DNA of 64,000 nt from the NCBI GenBank assembly GCA_021647745.1, contig JAKIUB010000007.1, positions 42,227-106,226 of the forward strand. The letters run 5' to 3'. The DNA is from Paracoccaceae bacterium (lineage in GTDB: Bacteria > Pseudomonadota > Alphaproteobacteria > Rhodobacterales > Rhodobacteraceae). The first letter of the stretch is position 1, and the number at the start of each line of letters is the position of its first letter. A program made the translations under genes and the position numbers. Of the stretch, positions 51,865 through 60,920 are shown piece by piece. The notes below the pieces were generated by a model. The model was not told where the DNA came from. It was given only the letters and a program-made list of their open reading frames with translations, and made no database searches.

Positions 51865-52662
51865 ATGAATGATATTCTTCTGCGCAATGACGCCAACGCC
51901 GTCGCCACCCTGACCCTCAACCGGCCAAAGGCGCTGAATGCATTGTCAGAGGAAATGCTGGTGGCGTTACAAGCAGAGCTGGACGCCATCGCGGTTGATA
52001 GCTCAATCCGTGTAGTCGTGCTAAAGGGTGCCGGAAAGGTATTTTGCGCCGGCCATGACCTGAAACAAATGACAGCCGCGCGGCAGGTAGCAGACGGTGG
52101 CAAAGCCTATTTCAACAAACTATTCGCCCAGTGCGGCAAGCTCATGACCACATTGACCAAACTGCCACAACCGGTGATCGCACAGGTGCACGGCATTGCC
52201 ACAGCGGCCGGGTGCCAGCTAGTGGCCAGCTGTGATCTGGCCGTGGCGGCAAAAGGCACCCGTTTCGGGGTGAACGGTATTAATATCGGGTTATTTTGCT
52301 CAACCCCGATGGTTGCCCTTACCCGCAACATTCCCCGCAAGCAGGCCTTTGAAATGCTGACTACCGGTGATTTTATCGAGGCCGAACGGGCCGCAGAGCT
52401 GGGACTTGTCAATCGCGCGGTGCCGTTTGACAAGCTGGAGGCCGAAACCGGTGCACTGGCCGAAAAGCTGGCCTCAAAGCTCGGGGTGGCGGTTAAAATT
52501 GGCAAAGAGTCCTTTTACAAACAGCTCGAAATGGGGCTGGAAGACGCCTATGTTTTTACCGGTGCAGCAATGGCCGAAAACATGCTTTTCCGAGAAACCG
52601 AAAAGGGCGTGGCCGCATTTCTGGAAAAGCGCCCACCTGAATGGGATCAAGAACCCCGATAA
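51865..52662 (+). CDS. Enoyl-CoA hydratase/isomerase family protein
   Basis: A 265-aa crotonase. The oxyanion motifs are GAGKVFCAGHDLKQM and HGIATAAGCQLVASCDLAVA, then FGVNGINIGLFCSTPMVALT and the C-terminal EKRPPEWDQ. The catalytic glutamates of classical ECH1 are not at the usual positions (CSTP replaces the PxxGGT region), so it may be an ECHDC3-like homologue rather than a true hydratase. It diverges from the thioesterase gene. Confidence 0.87.
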   Translation: MNDILLRNDANAVATLTLNRPKALNALSEEMLVALQAELDAIAVDSSIRVVVLKGAGKVFCAGHDLKQMTAARQVADGGKAYFNKLFAQCGKLMTTLTKLPQPVIAQVHGIATAAGCQLVASCDLAVAAKGTRFGVNGINIGLFCSTPMVALTRNIPRKQAFEMLTTGDFIEAERAAELGLVNRAVPFDKLEAETGALAEKLASKLGVAVKIGKESFYKQLEMGLEDAYVFTGAAMAENMLFRETEKGVAAFLEKRPPEWDQEPR

Positions 52663-52692
52663 ACCCGCGCCAAGCAGAGCAAACCTCCCTGC

Positions 52693-53817
52693 CTAACCTC
52701 GCGAGACCTTTTCCACCGCCGGATAAGCCGCCGCAAACCGCGCCATGAGGACCAGAACGAACAGCAGCACTGCCCCCAGTTGATGGGTGATCGCGATATC
52801 CATCCGCGCCATATAAAGCACGGTAACAATGCCCAAAACCACTTGCGCCAGCATCACCGCCAGCATCACAGAAAACACCGCGCGTGTTGCCTTTACTGGG
52901 CTTTTTCGGCTTTTCCACCACACCACAACCCCGAGAATAAAGGCAATATATCCCATCAGCCGATGGTTAAACTGCACCAGCCCCGGGTTTTCAAAAAAGT
53001 TTGCCCAAAGCGGTGTAGAATCAAAGCTGCCAGAAGGCATGAACTCCCCCGCCATATCCGGCCATGTCGGATAGCTGCGCCCGGCGTCAATGCCCGCAAC
53101 CAGCCCCCCGAGCATCACCTGTGCAAATAGTACGGCAACCAGAATACCGGCCCAGACCATCAATCCGCCTTCACGCCGCCGCCTTGCCTGTAGCATCTCG
53201 GCACCACTCATCCGCAAGCTCTGTATCGACCACGCGATCAGCCCCAGAATAACAAACGCCAACCCCAGATGCAGTGCCAGGCGATAGCTCGCCACATCAA
53301 CCATCCGCCCCGTGAGACCGGATGATACCATCCACCACCCCAGCGCGCCTTGTAGCCCGCCGAGCACGCCAAGGCCCAAAAACCGCCCTGTCCAGCCGGT
53401 CGGAATCTGCCGCCGAAGCAAAAACCATAGAAACCCGACAGCCCAGACCAGCCCGATAAACCGGCCTAAAAACCTGTGCCCCCACTCCCACCAGAATATC
53501 CCCTTGAACTCCTCCAGCGTCATAGCGCTGTTTTGAAGCATAAACTCGGGCGACCCCTGATACTTGCCAAATTCCTCGAGCCAGTCAGCCATATTCAGAG
53601 GGGGGATAACCCCCGTCACCGGCTTCCATTCGGTAATTGAAAGCCCGCTATCTGTCAGCCGGGTCATCCCCCCCACAGCGATTATAATTACCAGAAGCAC
53701 AAATATAAGCCCAAGCCATATGATCAACGCTTTGCGCGGCACGGGTTTTACTTTTTTCACCTGCGGTGCGGGCTGCTTTTCGCCGACCTCTTCAAAAACA
53801 TTTCTGTTTGCAGTCAT
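52693..53817 (-). CDS. ctaA: Haem A synthase (CtaA/COX15)
   Basis: A 374-aa membrane enzyme that oxidises haem O to haem A for cytochrome oxidase. It has about eight spans; haem-ligand histidines are seen in WEWGHRFLGRFIGL, LALHLGLAFVI, VQFNHRLMGYIAFI and ITHQLGAVLLFVL. It also shows GGMTRLTDSGLSITEWKPV. The ATG at 53817 has GGGAGG behind it and follows the trmJ stop by one base; a start seven codons further upstream is less likely. Confidence 0.95.
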   Translation of the reverse strand: MTANRNVFEEVGEKQPAPQVKKVKPVPRKALIIWLGLIFVLLVIIIAVGGMTRLTDSGLSITEWKPVTGVIPPLNMADWLEEFGKYQGSPEFMLQNSAMTLEEFKGIFWWEWGHRFLGRFIGLVWAVGFLWFLLRRQIPTGWTGRFLGLGVLGGLQGALGWWMVSSGLTGRMVDVASYRLALHLGLAFVILGLIAWSIQSLRMSGAEMLQARRRREGGLMVWAGILVAVLFAQVMLGGLVAGIDAGRSYPTWPDMAGEFMPSGSFDSTPLWANFFENPGLVQFNHRLMGYIAFILGVVVWWKSRKSPVKATRAVFSVMLAVMLAQVVLGIVTVLYMARMDIAITHQLGAVLLFVLVLMARFAAAYPAVEKVSRG

Positions 53818-53818
53818 T

Positions 53819-54601
53819 CTAGCCTCCCTTGCCAAGCGGCCCGTGGCGGCGCTCCGCTATTGCCTTTATCACCCCGTGCAGGGTGCGCACATCCGCATCT
53901 GTCAGTGGCAAACGGCCAAACATATTTTCCAGGTTTTCGATCATAGAGATACGCTTTGCCTCGGGAAAGAAAAACCCGACATCATCCAGCCGCTGCTGCA
54001 AATGGCTGGTAAAGGCCCGCACCTCGCCCGCCTCGGCAAAACGGGTTTTTGACAAATCGAGCACCTCGTCCTCCTGCCCGGCCAACCGCCGCCATTCATA
54101 AGCCAGCAGCAACACCGATTGAGCAAGATTAAGCGAGGCAAAAGCCGGATTGACCGGCACCGAAATAAACGCATTGGCCTGCACGATATCTTCGTTGGCC
54201 AGCCCGGCGCGCTCGGGGCCAAACATGATGCCAACCTTTTGACCATCCGCAATCAGGGCATGAGCGTGGGCCATTGCCCGCTCCGGAGTCATAACTACCT
54301 TTGTCAGATCGCGCTTGCGCGCCGTGGTGGCAAATACAAAATTGAGGTCAGCCAGCGCATCTGCGGTGCTATCCGCAAGGGTAATCTGGTCCAGCACCCG
54401 CCCTGCGCCCGAGGCCATAGCAACGGCTTTGGCATTGGGCCAGCCATCACGCGGGGCAACAAGGCGCATCCGGTCCAGCCCGAAATTCCACATCGCCCGC
54501 GCCGCCGCGCCGATATTTTCGCCCATTTGCGGCTTGACCAAAATGATCGCGGGCACAGGCCCCTGCCAATCCTCAAGTTTTGCGTGATCGGTGCCAGACA
54601 T
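53819..54601 (-). CDS. trmJ: tRNA/rRNA methyltransferase TrmJ-like
   Basis: A 260-aa SPOUT methyltransferase forming 2'-O-methyl at position 32 of some tRNAs. The knot motifs are PAIILVKPQMGENIGAAARA, RLVAPRDGWPNAKAVAMASG, GIMFGPERAGLANEDI and PVNPAFASLNLAQSVLLLAYEW. The C-terminal tail supports dimerisation and tRNA binding. It starts divergently from icd and shares a transcript with ctaA. Confidence 0.92.
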   Translation of the reverse strand: MSGTDHAKLEDWQGPVPAIILVKPQMGENIGAAARAMWNFGLDRMRLVAPRDGWPNAKAVAMASGAGRVLDQITLADSTADALADLNFVFATTARKRDLTKVVMTPERAMAHAHALIADGQKVGIMFGPERAGLANEDIVQANAFISVPVNPAFASLNLAQSVLLLAYEWRRLAGQEDEVLDLSKTRFAEAGEVRAFTSHLQQRLDDVGFFFPEAKRISMIENLENMFGRLPLTDADVRTLHGVIKAIAERRHGPLGKGG

Positions 54602-54665
54602 CTCGTTTTCCTATAGTTCCTTGCGCGTGATACGATGTGGCGCTACCGGATGCAAACGCACATTG

Positions 54666-54683
54666 GGTATACAACCGTATACC
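54666..54683. promoter_or_regulatory. Perfect inverted repeat in the trmJ-icd gap
   Basis: GGTATAC (54666-54672), AACC, GTATACC (54677-54683) is a perfect 7-bp dyad, 64 bases before the icd ATG and 65 bases from the trmJ start. Its size and symmetry suit a GntR-like or other HTH dimer. No clear -35/-10 pair could be placed for icd. The rest of this 145-bp gap shows no gene. Confidence 0.45.
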
Positions 54684-54746
54684 ACCCTTTCCTTTTGCCT
54701 CGATATAGCGTAAAAGCATTCGAATCTTTTAATCAAGGGGGCAGCA

Positions 54747-55958
54747 ATGGCCAAAATTAAAGTCGAAAACCCGGTAGTCGAGCTAGACGGCGACGAGATG
54801 ACCCGGATCATCTGGCAGTTTATTAAAGATAAACTCATCCTGCCTTACCTCGATATTGATCTGAAATATTACGATCTTGGCATGAAAAGCCGCGATGACA
54901 CCGATGACCAGATCACCATCGACGCCGCGCATGCTATCCAGAAATACGGTGTTGGGGTCAAATGCGCCACCATCACGCCGGACGAGCAGCGGGTTGAGGA
55001 GTTCGGCCTGAAGAAAATGTGGAAATCGCCCAACGGCACCATCCGCAATATTCTTGGCGGCACGATTTTTCGTGCGCCTATCATTTGCAAAAACGTACCC
55101 CGCCTTGTGCCGGGCTGGACCCACCCGATTGTGATCGGCCGCCACGCCTTTGGCGACCAATACCGCGCCACCGATTTCCGCTTTCCCGGCAAGGGCAAGC
55201 TGAGCATGAAATTCGTTGGCGATGATGGCGAGGTGATCGAGCGCGAAGTATATGACGCGCCCTCTGCCGGTATTTTCATGTCGATGTATAACCGCGATGA
55301 CAGCATCACCGATTTCGCGCGTGCCTCTATGAATTACGCGCTAAAAATGGGTTGGCCGCTGTATCTTTCGACCAAAAACACCATTATGAAAATCTATGAT
55401 GGTCGGTTCAAGGATATCTTTCAGGAGATTTTCGACGCGGAATTCGCCGATAAATTCGCCAAGGCCGGCATTACCTACGAGCATCGCTTGATTGACGATA
55501 TGGTGGCCTCGGCCATGAAATGGTCGGGCAAATTTGTCTGGGCCTGCAAAAACTATGATGGTGATGTGCAGTCAGACACCGTAGCGCAGGGCTTTGGCTC
55601 GCTCGGGCTGATGACCTCGGTTCTGATGACGCCTGATGGCCAAACCGTGGAATCCGAGGCCGCGCACGGCACCGTGACCCGCCACTACCGCCAGCACCAA
55701 AAAGGCGAGGCCACCTCGACCAACTCCATCGCCTCGATCTATGCGTGGACCGGCGGCCTGAAGCACCGCGCCAAGCTTGATGGCAATGACGCCCTGATGG
55801 GCTTTGCCGAAACGCTGGAAAAAGTGATTGTGGACACCGTGGAAAGCGGCTTCATGACCAAAGATCTGGCGCTACTGGTTGGGCCGGATCAGAAGTGGCT
55901 GACGACCGAAGGCTTCTTGGAGAAAATCGACTCCAACCTGCAAAAAGCACTGGCGTAA
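54747..55958 (+). CDS. icd: NADP-dependent isocitrate dehydrogenase
   Basis: A 403-aa eukaryote-like (type II) NADP-IDH of the TCA cycle. It has VELDGDEMTRIIWQFIKDKL, NGTIRNILGGTIFR, FPGKGKLSMKF, LIDDMVASAMKWSG, DVQSDTVAQGFGSLGLMTSV and HGTVTRHYRQHQKGE. The NADP-specificity segment (RHYRQHQKG) is clear. It is a single gene closed by a terminator, with a dyad operator upstream. Confidence 0.97.
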   Translation: MAKIKVENPVVELDGDEMTRIIWQFIKDKLILPYLDIDLKYYDLGMKSRDDTDDQITIDAAHAIQKYGVGVKCATITPDEQRVEEFGLKKMWKSPNGTIRNILGGTIFRAPIICKNVPRLVPGWTHPIVIGRHAFGDQYRATDFRFPGKGKLSMKFVGDDGEVIEREVYDAPSAGIFMSMYNRDDSITDFARASMNYALKMGWPLYLSTKNTIMKIYDGRFKDIFQEIFDAEFADKFAKAGITYEHRLIDDMVASAMKWSGKFVWACKNYDGDVQSDTVAQGFGSLGLMTSVLMTPDGQTVESEAAHGTVTRHYRQHQKGEATSTNSIASIYAWTGGLKHRAKLDGNDALMGFAETLEKVIVDTVESGFMTKDLALLVGPDQKWLTTEGFLEKIDSNLQKALA

Positions 55959-55984
55959 GCCGCCGCGCCAAGACTAGAGTTAAT

Positions 55985-56010
55985 GGGCATCCCGCGCGGG
56001 TGCCCTTTTT
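55985..56010 (+). terminator. Terminator of icd
   Basis: GGGCA-T-CCCG (55985-55994) pairs with CGGGTGCCC (55997-56005), with one bulged base and a two-base tip that will open in practice, followed by five T residues (56006-56010). Confidence 0.8.
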
Positions 56011-56022
56011 CTTGGAGGTCCC

Positions 56023-56103
56023 ATGCCCATCCAGTATCTCTATCTGCTGATCATCATAGGCGTGCTGGTCATTCACCTGTTCTCAAAAAGCGCCAGCCAT
56101 TAA
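56023..56103 (+). CDS. Possible 26-aa membrane mini-protein
   Basis: A 26-codon ORF right after the icd terminator, with a clean GGAGG (56014-56018) ribosome site. Almost all of it is one hydrophobic helix (MPIQYLYLLIIIGVLVIHLF) with a short polar tail (SKSASH). The stop overlaps the stop of convergent DUF1330. It would need read-through from icd, as no separate promoter is seen. It may be a chance ORF. Confidence 0.35.
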   Translation: MPIQYLYLLIIIGVLVIHLFSKSASH

Positions 56104-56384
56104 GCGCCCTCGACAATCACCAGATCACGGATCGAGTTTTCCAGCGCAATCGGCAGAATTTCCTGATATTCAGGGCTGTTATAAAAGGCCCGCGCCGTGG
56201 CCATATCCGGCATTTCAATCACCACATGGCGATCAGGGCCTCCCCCCTCCACCTGCTCATAAGCACCTGCTTTTACAAGAAATTTACCGCCAAAGCTTTC
56301 AGCAAGCGCCGGCGTTTTGGCGGCATATTCTTTATATGCCTCAAGGTTGGTCACCTCGATGCGCGCAATGATATAGGCCGCCAT
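56100..56384 (-). CDS. DUF1330 protein, second copy
   Basis: A 94-aa dimeric ferredoxin-fold (DABB-like) protein. It begins MAAYIIARIEVTNLEAYKEY and has LVKAGAYEQVEG, DRHVVIEMPDMATARAFYNS and PEYQEILPIALENS. The gene abuts the upstream paralogue (56385-56669) without a gap. The two proteins share the YxxxAA, FL..G and AFY(N/A)SPEYQE positions. The activity is unknown for the family. Confidence 0.88.
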   Translation of the reverse strand: MAAYIIARIEVTNLEAYKEYAAKTPALAESFGGKFLVKAGAYEQVEGGGPDRHVVIEMPDMATARAFYNSPEYQEILPIALENSIRDLVIVEGA

Positions 56385-56669
56385 TCAAACACCCTCCACA
56401 AAGGTATATTCGCGCGATGCCGCTGGCAGGCCATGGCTTAGCGCCTCTTGATACTCGGGCGAGGCATAAAACGCCTTGGCGGTATCCCAACCGGCAAAGC
56501 GGATAATCACATTACGCGCCCGCCCCTGCCCTTCCATATGCAGGCATTCCCCGCCTCGCGCCAAAAATTCACCGCCATATTGCGCCACCGCCGGACCGGC
56601 GATTGCCGCATATTTCGCGTATGCCTCAGCGTCGTTCACATCGATATGAACCATTGCATAAACAGCCAT
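56385..56669 (-). CDS. DUF1330 protein, first copy
   Basis: A 94-aa paralogue of the next gene: MAVYAMVHIDVNDAEAYAKY, FLARGGECLHMEGQ, RARNVIIRFAGWDTAKAFYA, then SPEYQEALSHGL. It starts right at the alaS stop (TGAATG), so it is translated after alaS. Tandem duplication is evident from equal length and aligned motifs. Function unknown; a small-molecule or heterodimer role is possible. Confidence 0.88.
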   Translation of the reverse strand: MAVYAMVHIDVNDAEAYAKYAAIAGPAVAQYGGEFLARGGECLHMEGQGRARNVIIRFAGWDTAKAFYASPEYQEALSHGLPAASREYTFVEGV

Positions 56670-59315
56670 TCAAGCCTCCAACATTTCAATTACGGCCGCT
56701 ATGGCCTCATCTGCATTTTCAGCGCTCGCACCACCCGCCTGCGCCATATCGGGCCGCCCGCCGCCGCCCTTACCGCCCAGCTTTTCTGCCGCAATGCGCA
56801 CAATATCCACCGCCGAAACATCCAAGCCCTTGGTAACGCCACAAGCGATTGCCGCCCGATCACCGGTATCGGCAATCAGTAGCACAATTCCCTTCCCGAG
56901 GCGTTTTTTATGCTCGTCAATCATGCCGCGCAGATCTTTGCCCGAAACACCGCTGAGTTTTTGTGCCAAAAAAGGCATACCCTTGATATTCTGCACGCTC
57001 ACCTCGGCCTGCCCAGAGCCCGCCATCGCCAGCTGTTTGCGAAAGTTCGCCAGCTCGTTTTGCATCTGCTTGCGCTCGTCCAGCAGGGATTTAATGCGCC
57101 CGGGAAGCTTCTCGGCGGTGGTTTTCATCGCCGCTGCCGCCTGCGCCAAATGGGCATCATTCATGGCGATATAGCCCATGGCCCCCGCGCCCGTCAGCCC
57201 CTCGATCCGGCGCACGCCGCTCGCTGTCGCCCCTTCGGAGACCAGCTTGAACAAGCCGATCTCGCCAAGCCGGTTCACATGGGTGCCGCCGCAAAGCTCC
57301 AGTGAGTAGGTCTTGCCATCGATGCCTTTTTTGGAACCGTCCAGCTCCCCCATCGAAACCACCCGCACCTCGTCGCCGTATTTCTCGCCAAACAGCGCCT
57401 GCGCGCCAAGGTCTCGCGCCGCATCGGGTGTCATAACCCGGGTTTCCACCCGCGTGTTTTGCCTGATATAGCGGTTCACTTCCATCTCGACCTCGGCCAG
57501 CTCGTCATTCGTCATTGCCTTGGCGTGGCTAAAATCAAAGCGCAGCCGGTTGGCCGCATTCAGCGAGCCGCGCTGCGCCACATGGGTGCCAAGCACATTG
57601 CGCAAAGCTTCATTCAGCAGGTGGGTGGCGGAGTGGTTGGCACGAATGGAACGGCGGTTCAGATGATCCACCTTCAATTCAGCCGCCTGCCCAAGGGATA
57701 TTTCGCCCTCGACCACCTTGCCGATATGCACAAATACGCCGGCTTTTTTGCGCACATCGGTGATCTGCACCTTGCCGGTATCTGTGAAAATCAGGCCCTC
57801 ATCCCCGACCTGCCCACCGCTTTCGGCATAAAACGGCGTCTGGTTCAGCGCGATTTGCACCTTACCCTTGGCAGCATCCACCGCATCACCATCCACCACC
57901 AAAGCCACAATATGGCCCTCGGCTTCTTCCTCGATATAGCCGATAAATTCGCTTGGCCCGTGCTTGTCAACCACATCAAACCACACGTTTTCGTCCGCCG
58001 CCTCGCCCGAGCCGGACCATGCCGCCCGCGCTTTGGTTTTTTGCTCGGCCATGGCGGCATCAAAGCCCGCGGTATCCACCTCGCGCTGCTTTTCGCGCAA
58101 CGCGTCTTGCGTAAGATCCAGCGGAAAACCATAGGTATCATAAAGCTTAAACGCGGTTTTGCCGGGCAGCGGCGCGCCGTCTGCCAGCTTGTCCAGCTCC
58201 CCGTCCAGCAGCTTCAAGCCACGCTCGAGGGTGGTCTTGAAGCGGGTTTCCTCCAGCTCCAGCGTTTCCTCGATCATGCTTTGCGCGCGGGTCAGCTCCG
58301 GAAAAGCCTGCCCCATTTGCGCGATCAGTTCAGGCACCAAACGGTGCATCATCGGATCTTTCGCGCCCAGAAGATGCGCATGCCGCATAGCGCGGCGCAT
58401 GATGCGGCGCAGCACATAGCCGCGCCCTTCATTGCTGGGCAAAACCCCTTCGGCAATCAGGAAAGACGTGGAGCGCAGGTGGTCGGCAATGACGCGGTGA
58501 TGCACATTGCCCGCCCCGTCCGGCTCGGAATTGGTGGCATGGGCCGAGGCCTCGATCAGGCTGCGCATCAGGTCCGTGTCATAAACATCATTCGAGCCTT
58601 GCAAGAGCGAGCTGATGCGCTCCAGCCCCATGCCGGTATCGATGCTGGGCTTGGGCAGATCAAGGCGGGTGCCGTCTTCCTGCTGGTCATATTGCATAAA
58701 AACGAGGTTCCAGATCTCGATAAACCTATCGCCATCTTCCTCGGGAGAGCCGGGCGGCCCGCCCCAGATATGATCGCCATGATCATAGAAAATCTCGGTG
58801 CAGGGACCGCAAGGGCCGGTGGCACCCATTGACCAGAAATTGTCATCGGTGGCGATGCGGATAATGCGGTCATCCGGCAGTCCCGCGTGCTTTTTCCAGA
58901 TATTCGCGGCTTCATCATCGGTATGGTAAACCGTGACGAGGAGCTTGGATTTATCAATGCCGAAATCCTTGGTCAGCAGATCCCATGCATAGGGGATGGC
59001 ATCTTCCTTGAAATAGTCGCCAAAGCTGAAATTGCCCAGCATTTCGAAAAAGGTAAGATGCCGCGCGGTATAGCCGACATTATCAAGGTCATTATGCTTG
59101 CCCCCTGCCCGCACGCATTTCTGGCTGGTTACTGCGCGGGTGTAATCGCGCTTTTCAAGTCCGGTAAATACGTTTTTGAATTGCACCATGCCGGCATTGG
59201 TAAACATCAAGGATGGATCATTGCGCGGCACCAAGGGCGAGCTTTCCACCGCCTGATGGCCATTATCCACAAATGAGTTCAAAAACGTGTTGCGAATGTC
59301 ATTAACGCTGGCCAT
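56670..59315 (-). CDS. alaS: Alanyl-tRNA synthetase
   Basis: An 881-aa class II synthetase with editing. It shows the catalytic N-terminus (TFLNSFVDNGHQAVESSPLV, FTNAGMVQFKNVF, GRGYVLRRIMRRAMRHAHLL), the editing-site zinc ligands HSATHLLNEALR and ELCGGTHV, and a C-terminal DHHA1/C-Ala region (GGKGGGGRPDMAQAGG). The length is normal. The two DUF1330 genes follow in the same direction. Confidence 0.98.
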   Translation of the reverse strand: MASVNDIRNTFLNSFVDNGHQAVESSPLVPRNDPSLMFTNAGMVQFKNVFTGLEKRDYTRAVTSQKCVRAGGKHNDLDNVGYTARHLTFFEMLGNFSFGDYFKEDAIPYAWDLLTKDFGIDKSKLLVTVYHTDDEAANIWKKHAGLPDDRIIRIATDDNFWSMGATGPCGPCTEIFYDHGDHIWGGPPGSPEEDGDRFIEIWNLVFMQYDQQEDGTRLDLPKPSIDTGMGLERISSLLQGSNDVYDTDLMRSLIEASAHATNSEPDGAGNVHHRVIADHLRSTSFLIAEGVLPSNEGRGYVLRRIMRRAMRHAHLLGAKDPMMHRLVPELIAQMGQAFPELTRAQSMIEETLELEETRFKTTLERGLKLLDGELDKLADGAPLPGKTAFKLYDTYGFPLDLTQDALREKQREVDTAGFDAAMAEQKTKARAAWSGSGEAADENVWFDVVDKHGPSEFIGYIEEEAEGHIVALVVDGDAVDAAKGKVQIALNQTPFYAESGGQVGDEGLIFTDTGKVQITDVRKKAGVFVHIGKVVEGEISLGQAAELKVDHLNRRSIRANHSATHLLNEALRNVLGTHVAQRGSLNAANRLRFDFSHAKAMTNDELAEVEMEVNRYIRQNTRVETRVMTPDAARDLGAQALFGEKYGDEVRVVSMGELDGSKKGIDGKTYSLELCGGTHVNRLGEIGLFKLVSEGATASGVRRIEGLTGAGAMGYIAMNDAHLAQAAAAMKTTAEKLPGRIKSLLDERKQMQNELANFRKQLAMAGSGQAEVSVQNIKGMPFLAQKLSGVSGKDLRGMIDEHKKRLGKGIVLLIADTGDRAAIACGVTKGLDVSAVDIVRIAAEKLGGKGGGGRPDMAQAGGASAENADEAIAAVIEMLEA

Positions 59316-59323
59316 GAGAACCT

Positions 59324-59497
59324 CTATACTTCAATCATCAGTTCAAAAATCTCTATATCGAAGCCGCAGGGCTGTCCAGAGGTGGTCGTAAAGTTCGGAC
59401 CAGTTGTTAAGGTGAAACGGTCTATGAGAAGGCCGATCGCAATGACGGAAAAAGCGATATTGAGCGGGTTAAAGGCGCGAGTTGCGTTAGAGGCCAT
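59324..59497 (-). CDS. Possible 57-aa membrane protein upstream of alaS
   Basis: A 57-codon frame: MASNATRAFNPLNIAFSVIA begins with a hydrophobic span (residues 10-30) and ends in an acidic tail (GFDIEIFELMIEV). It lies eight bases before alaS on the same strand. No good ribosome site precedes the ATG at 59497; a GTG at 59533 would extend it. It may instead be non-coding leader. Nothing else was found in 59316-59612. Confidence 0.3.
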   Translation of the reverse strand: MASNATRAFNPLNIAFSVIAIGLLIDRFTLTTGPNFTTTSGQPCGFDIEIFELMIEV

Positions 59498-59612
59498 TTG
59501 CGATGCGCATAAGCGCCGAAGCCTGCCCTTCACAAAAATCCCATTTCATCCACCACACTTGTGATATTCACATAAGCCGGATATTGGTGAGGCAACCAAT
59601 ATGGAGACCCTG

Positions 59613-60920
59613 ATGCCTGTTTTTTTATCCACTACCACGGTTGATTTTGAAGCCGGATTTTCTGCTTTTCTGGGCATCAAGCGGGAAGCCGATAGTGATG
59701 TTACAGGCACCGTAAGCGGCATCATTGCCGATGTTCGCACCCGGGGTGATGACGCTGTGATAGAGCTGACCGCCAAATTTGACCGATTGGAACTAACGCC
59801 CCGGACACTGGCCTTCTCAAAAGCCGAAATAGCGGCGGCGAGTGCAAGCGTACCAGCCAAAGAGCGGGAAGCGCTGGAACTGGCCGCCGCGCGCATACGC
59901 GCCTACCACGAAAAACAGCTTCCCCAAGATGCCCGCTGGAGAGATTCCAGCGGAGCGGAGCTTGGCTGGCGCTGGACGGCGGTTTCTAGTGCAGGCCTAT
60001 ATGTACCGGGAGGGCTGGCCTCTTATCCCTCAAGCGTGTTGATGAACGCGATACCGGCTGCTGTAGCCGGAGTGAAAAACCTCGTGATCTGCGCCCCGAC
60101 ACCGGATGGCAAGGTAAACCCTCTGGTATTGCTGGCTGCGCAGCTTTCCGGGGTGAAAACCGTTTACCGGATCGGCGGCGCACAGGCAATTGCGGCCATG
60201 GCATACGGCACCGAAACGATTATGCCGGTCGACAAGATCACTGGCCCGGGCAATGCTTATGTGGCGGCAGCCAAGCGGCAGGTTTTCGGGCAGGTCGGAA
60301 TAGATATGATTGCGGGGCCAAGCGAAATACTGATAATTGCGGATCGCGATAACAACCCCGACTGGCTGGCGCTCGACCTGCTTTCACAAGCCGAGCATGA
60401 CAAAAACGCCCAATCTATCCTGATTACAGATGACGCAGCTTTTGGCCAGCAGGTGGTGCAGGCCATAGAGCTAAGGTTGCAAACGCTGGAGCGGCGGGCG
60501 ATTGCCAGTAAAAGCTGGGAAGATTTCGGGGCGGTTATCATTGTGAAAGACATGGAGGAAGCCGCAAAGCTGAGCAACCGGATTGCCCCGGAGCATTTGG
60601 AAATATGCGTAACCGATGCCGAAGCGCTGGCCGATAAGTGTATTCATGCCGGCGCGATATTTATCGGGAGCTATACACCCGAAGCCATCGGAGATTACGT
60701 TGGCGGGCCAAACCATGTGCTGCCAACGGGCCGCACAGCCCGCTTTAGCTCTGGCCTGAATGTGCTTGATTTTATGAAAAAAACGACCATTTCCCGCATG
60801 ACACCCGATAGCTTGCGCGCCATTGGTCCCGCTGCGGCGATACTGGCGCACTCCGAAGGACTGGAGGCCCACGGGCTTTCAATATTGGCCCGGTTGGAGG
60901 CACTGAACAATGATTGCTAA
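59613..60920 (+). CDS. hisD: Histidinol dehydrogenase
   Basis: A 435-aa zinc enzyme for the last two steps of histidine synthesis. It has YVPGGLASYPSSVLMNAIPA, IGGAQAIAAMAYGTETI, TGPGNAYVAAAKRQVFGQVG, GPSEILIIAD, SQAEHDKNAQSILITDD and NHVLPTGRTARF. The ATG at 59613, behind GGAG (59603-59606), is preferred over the ATG at 59601. It overlaps the UPF0262 gene by 11 bases. Confidence 0.97.
   Translation: MPVFLSTTTVDFEAGFSAFLGIKREADSDVTGTVSGIIADVRTRGDDAVIELTAKFDRLELTPRTLAFSKAEIAAASASVPAKEREALELAAARIRAYHEKQLPQDARWRDSSGAELGWRWTAVSSAGLYVPGGLASYPSSVLMNAIPAAVAGVKNLVICAPTPDGKVNPLVLLAAQLSGVKTVYRIGGAQAIAAMAYGTETIMPVDKITGPGNAYVAAAKRQVFGQVGIDMIAGPSEILIIADRDNNPDWLALDLLSQAEHDKNAQSILITDDAAFGQQVVQAIELRLQTLERRAIASKSWEDFGAVIIVKDMEEAAKLSNRIAPEHLEICVTDAEALADKCIHAGAIFIGSYTPEAIGDYVGGPNHVLPTGRTARFSSGLNVLDFMKKTTISRMTPDSLRAIGPAAAILAHSEGLEAHGLSILARLEALNNDC

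Noticed and set aside
57459..58832. 457-codon open frame antisense to alaS
   Set aside because: A shadow of alaS codon bias; His/Gln/Arg-rich with no recognisable domain.
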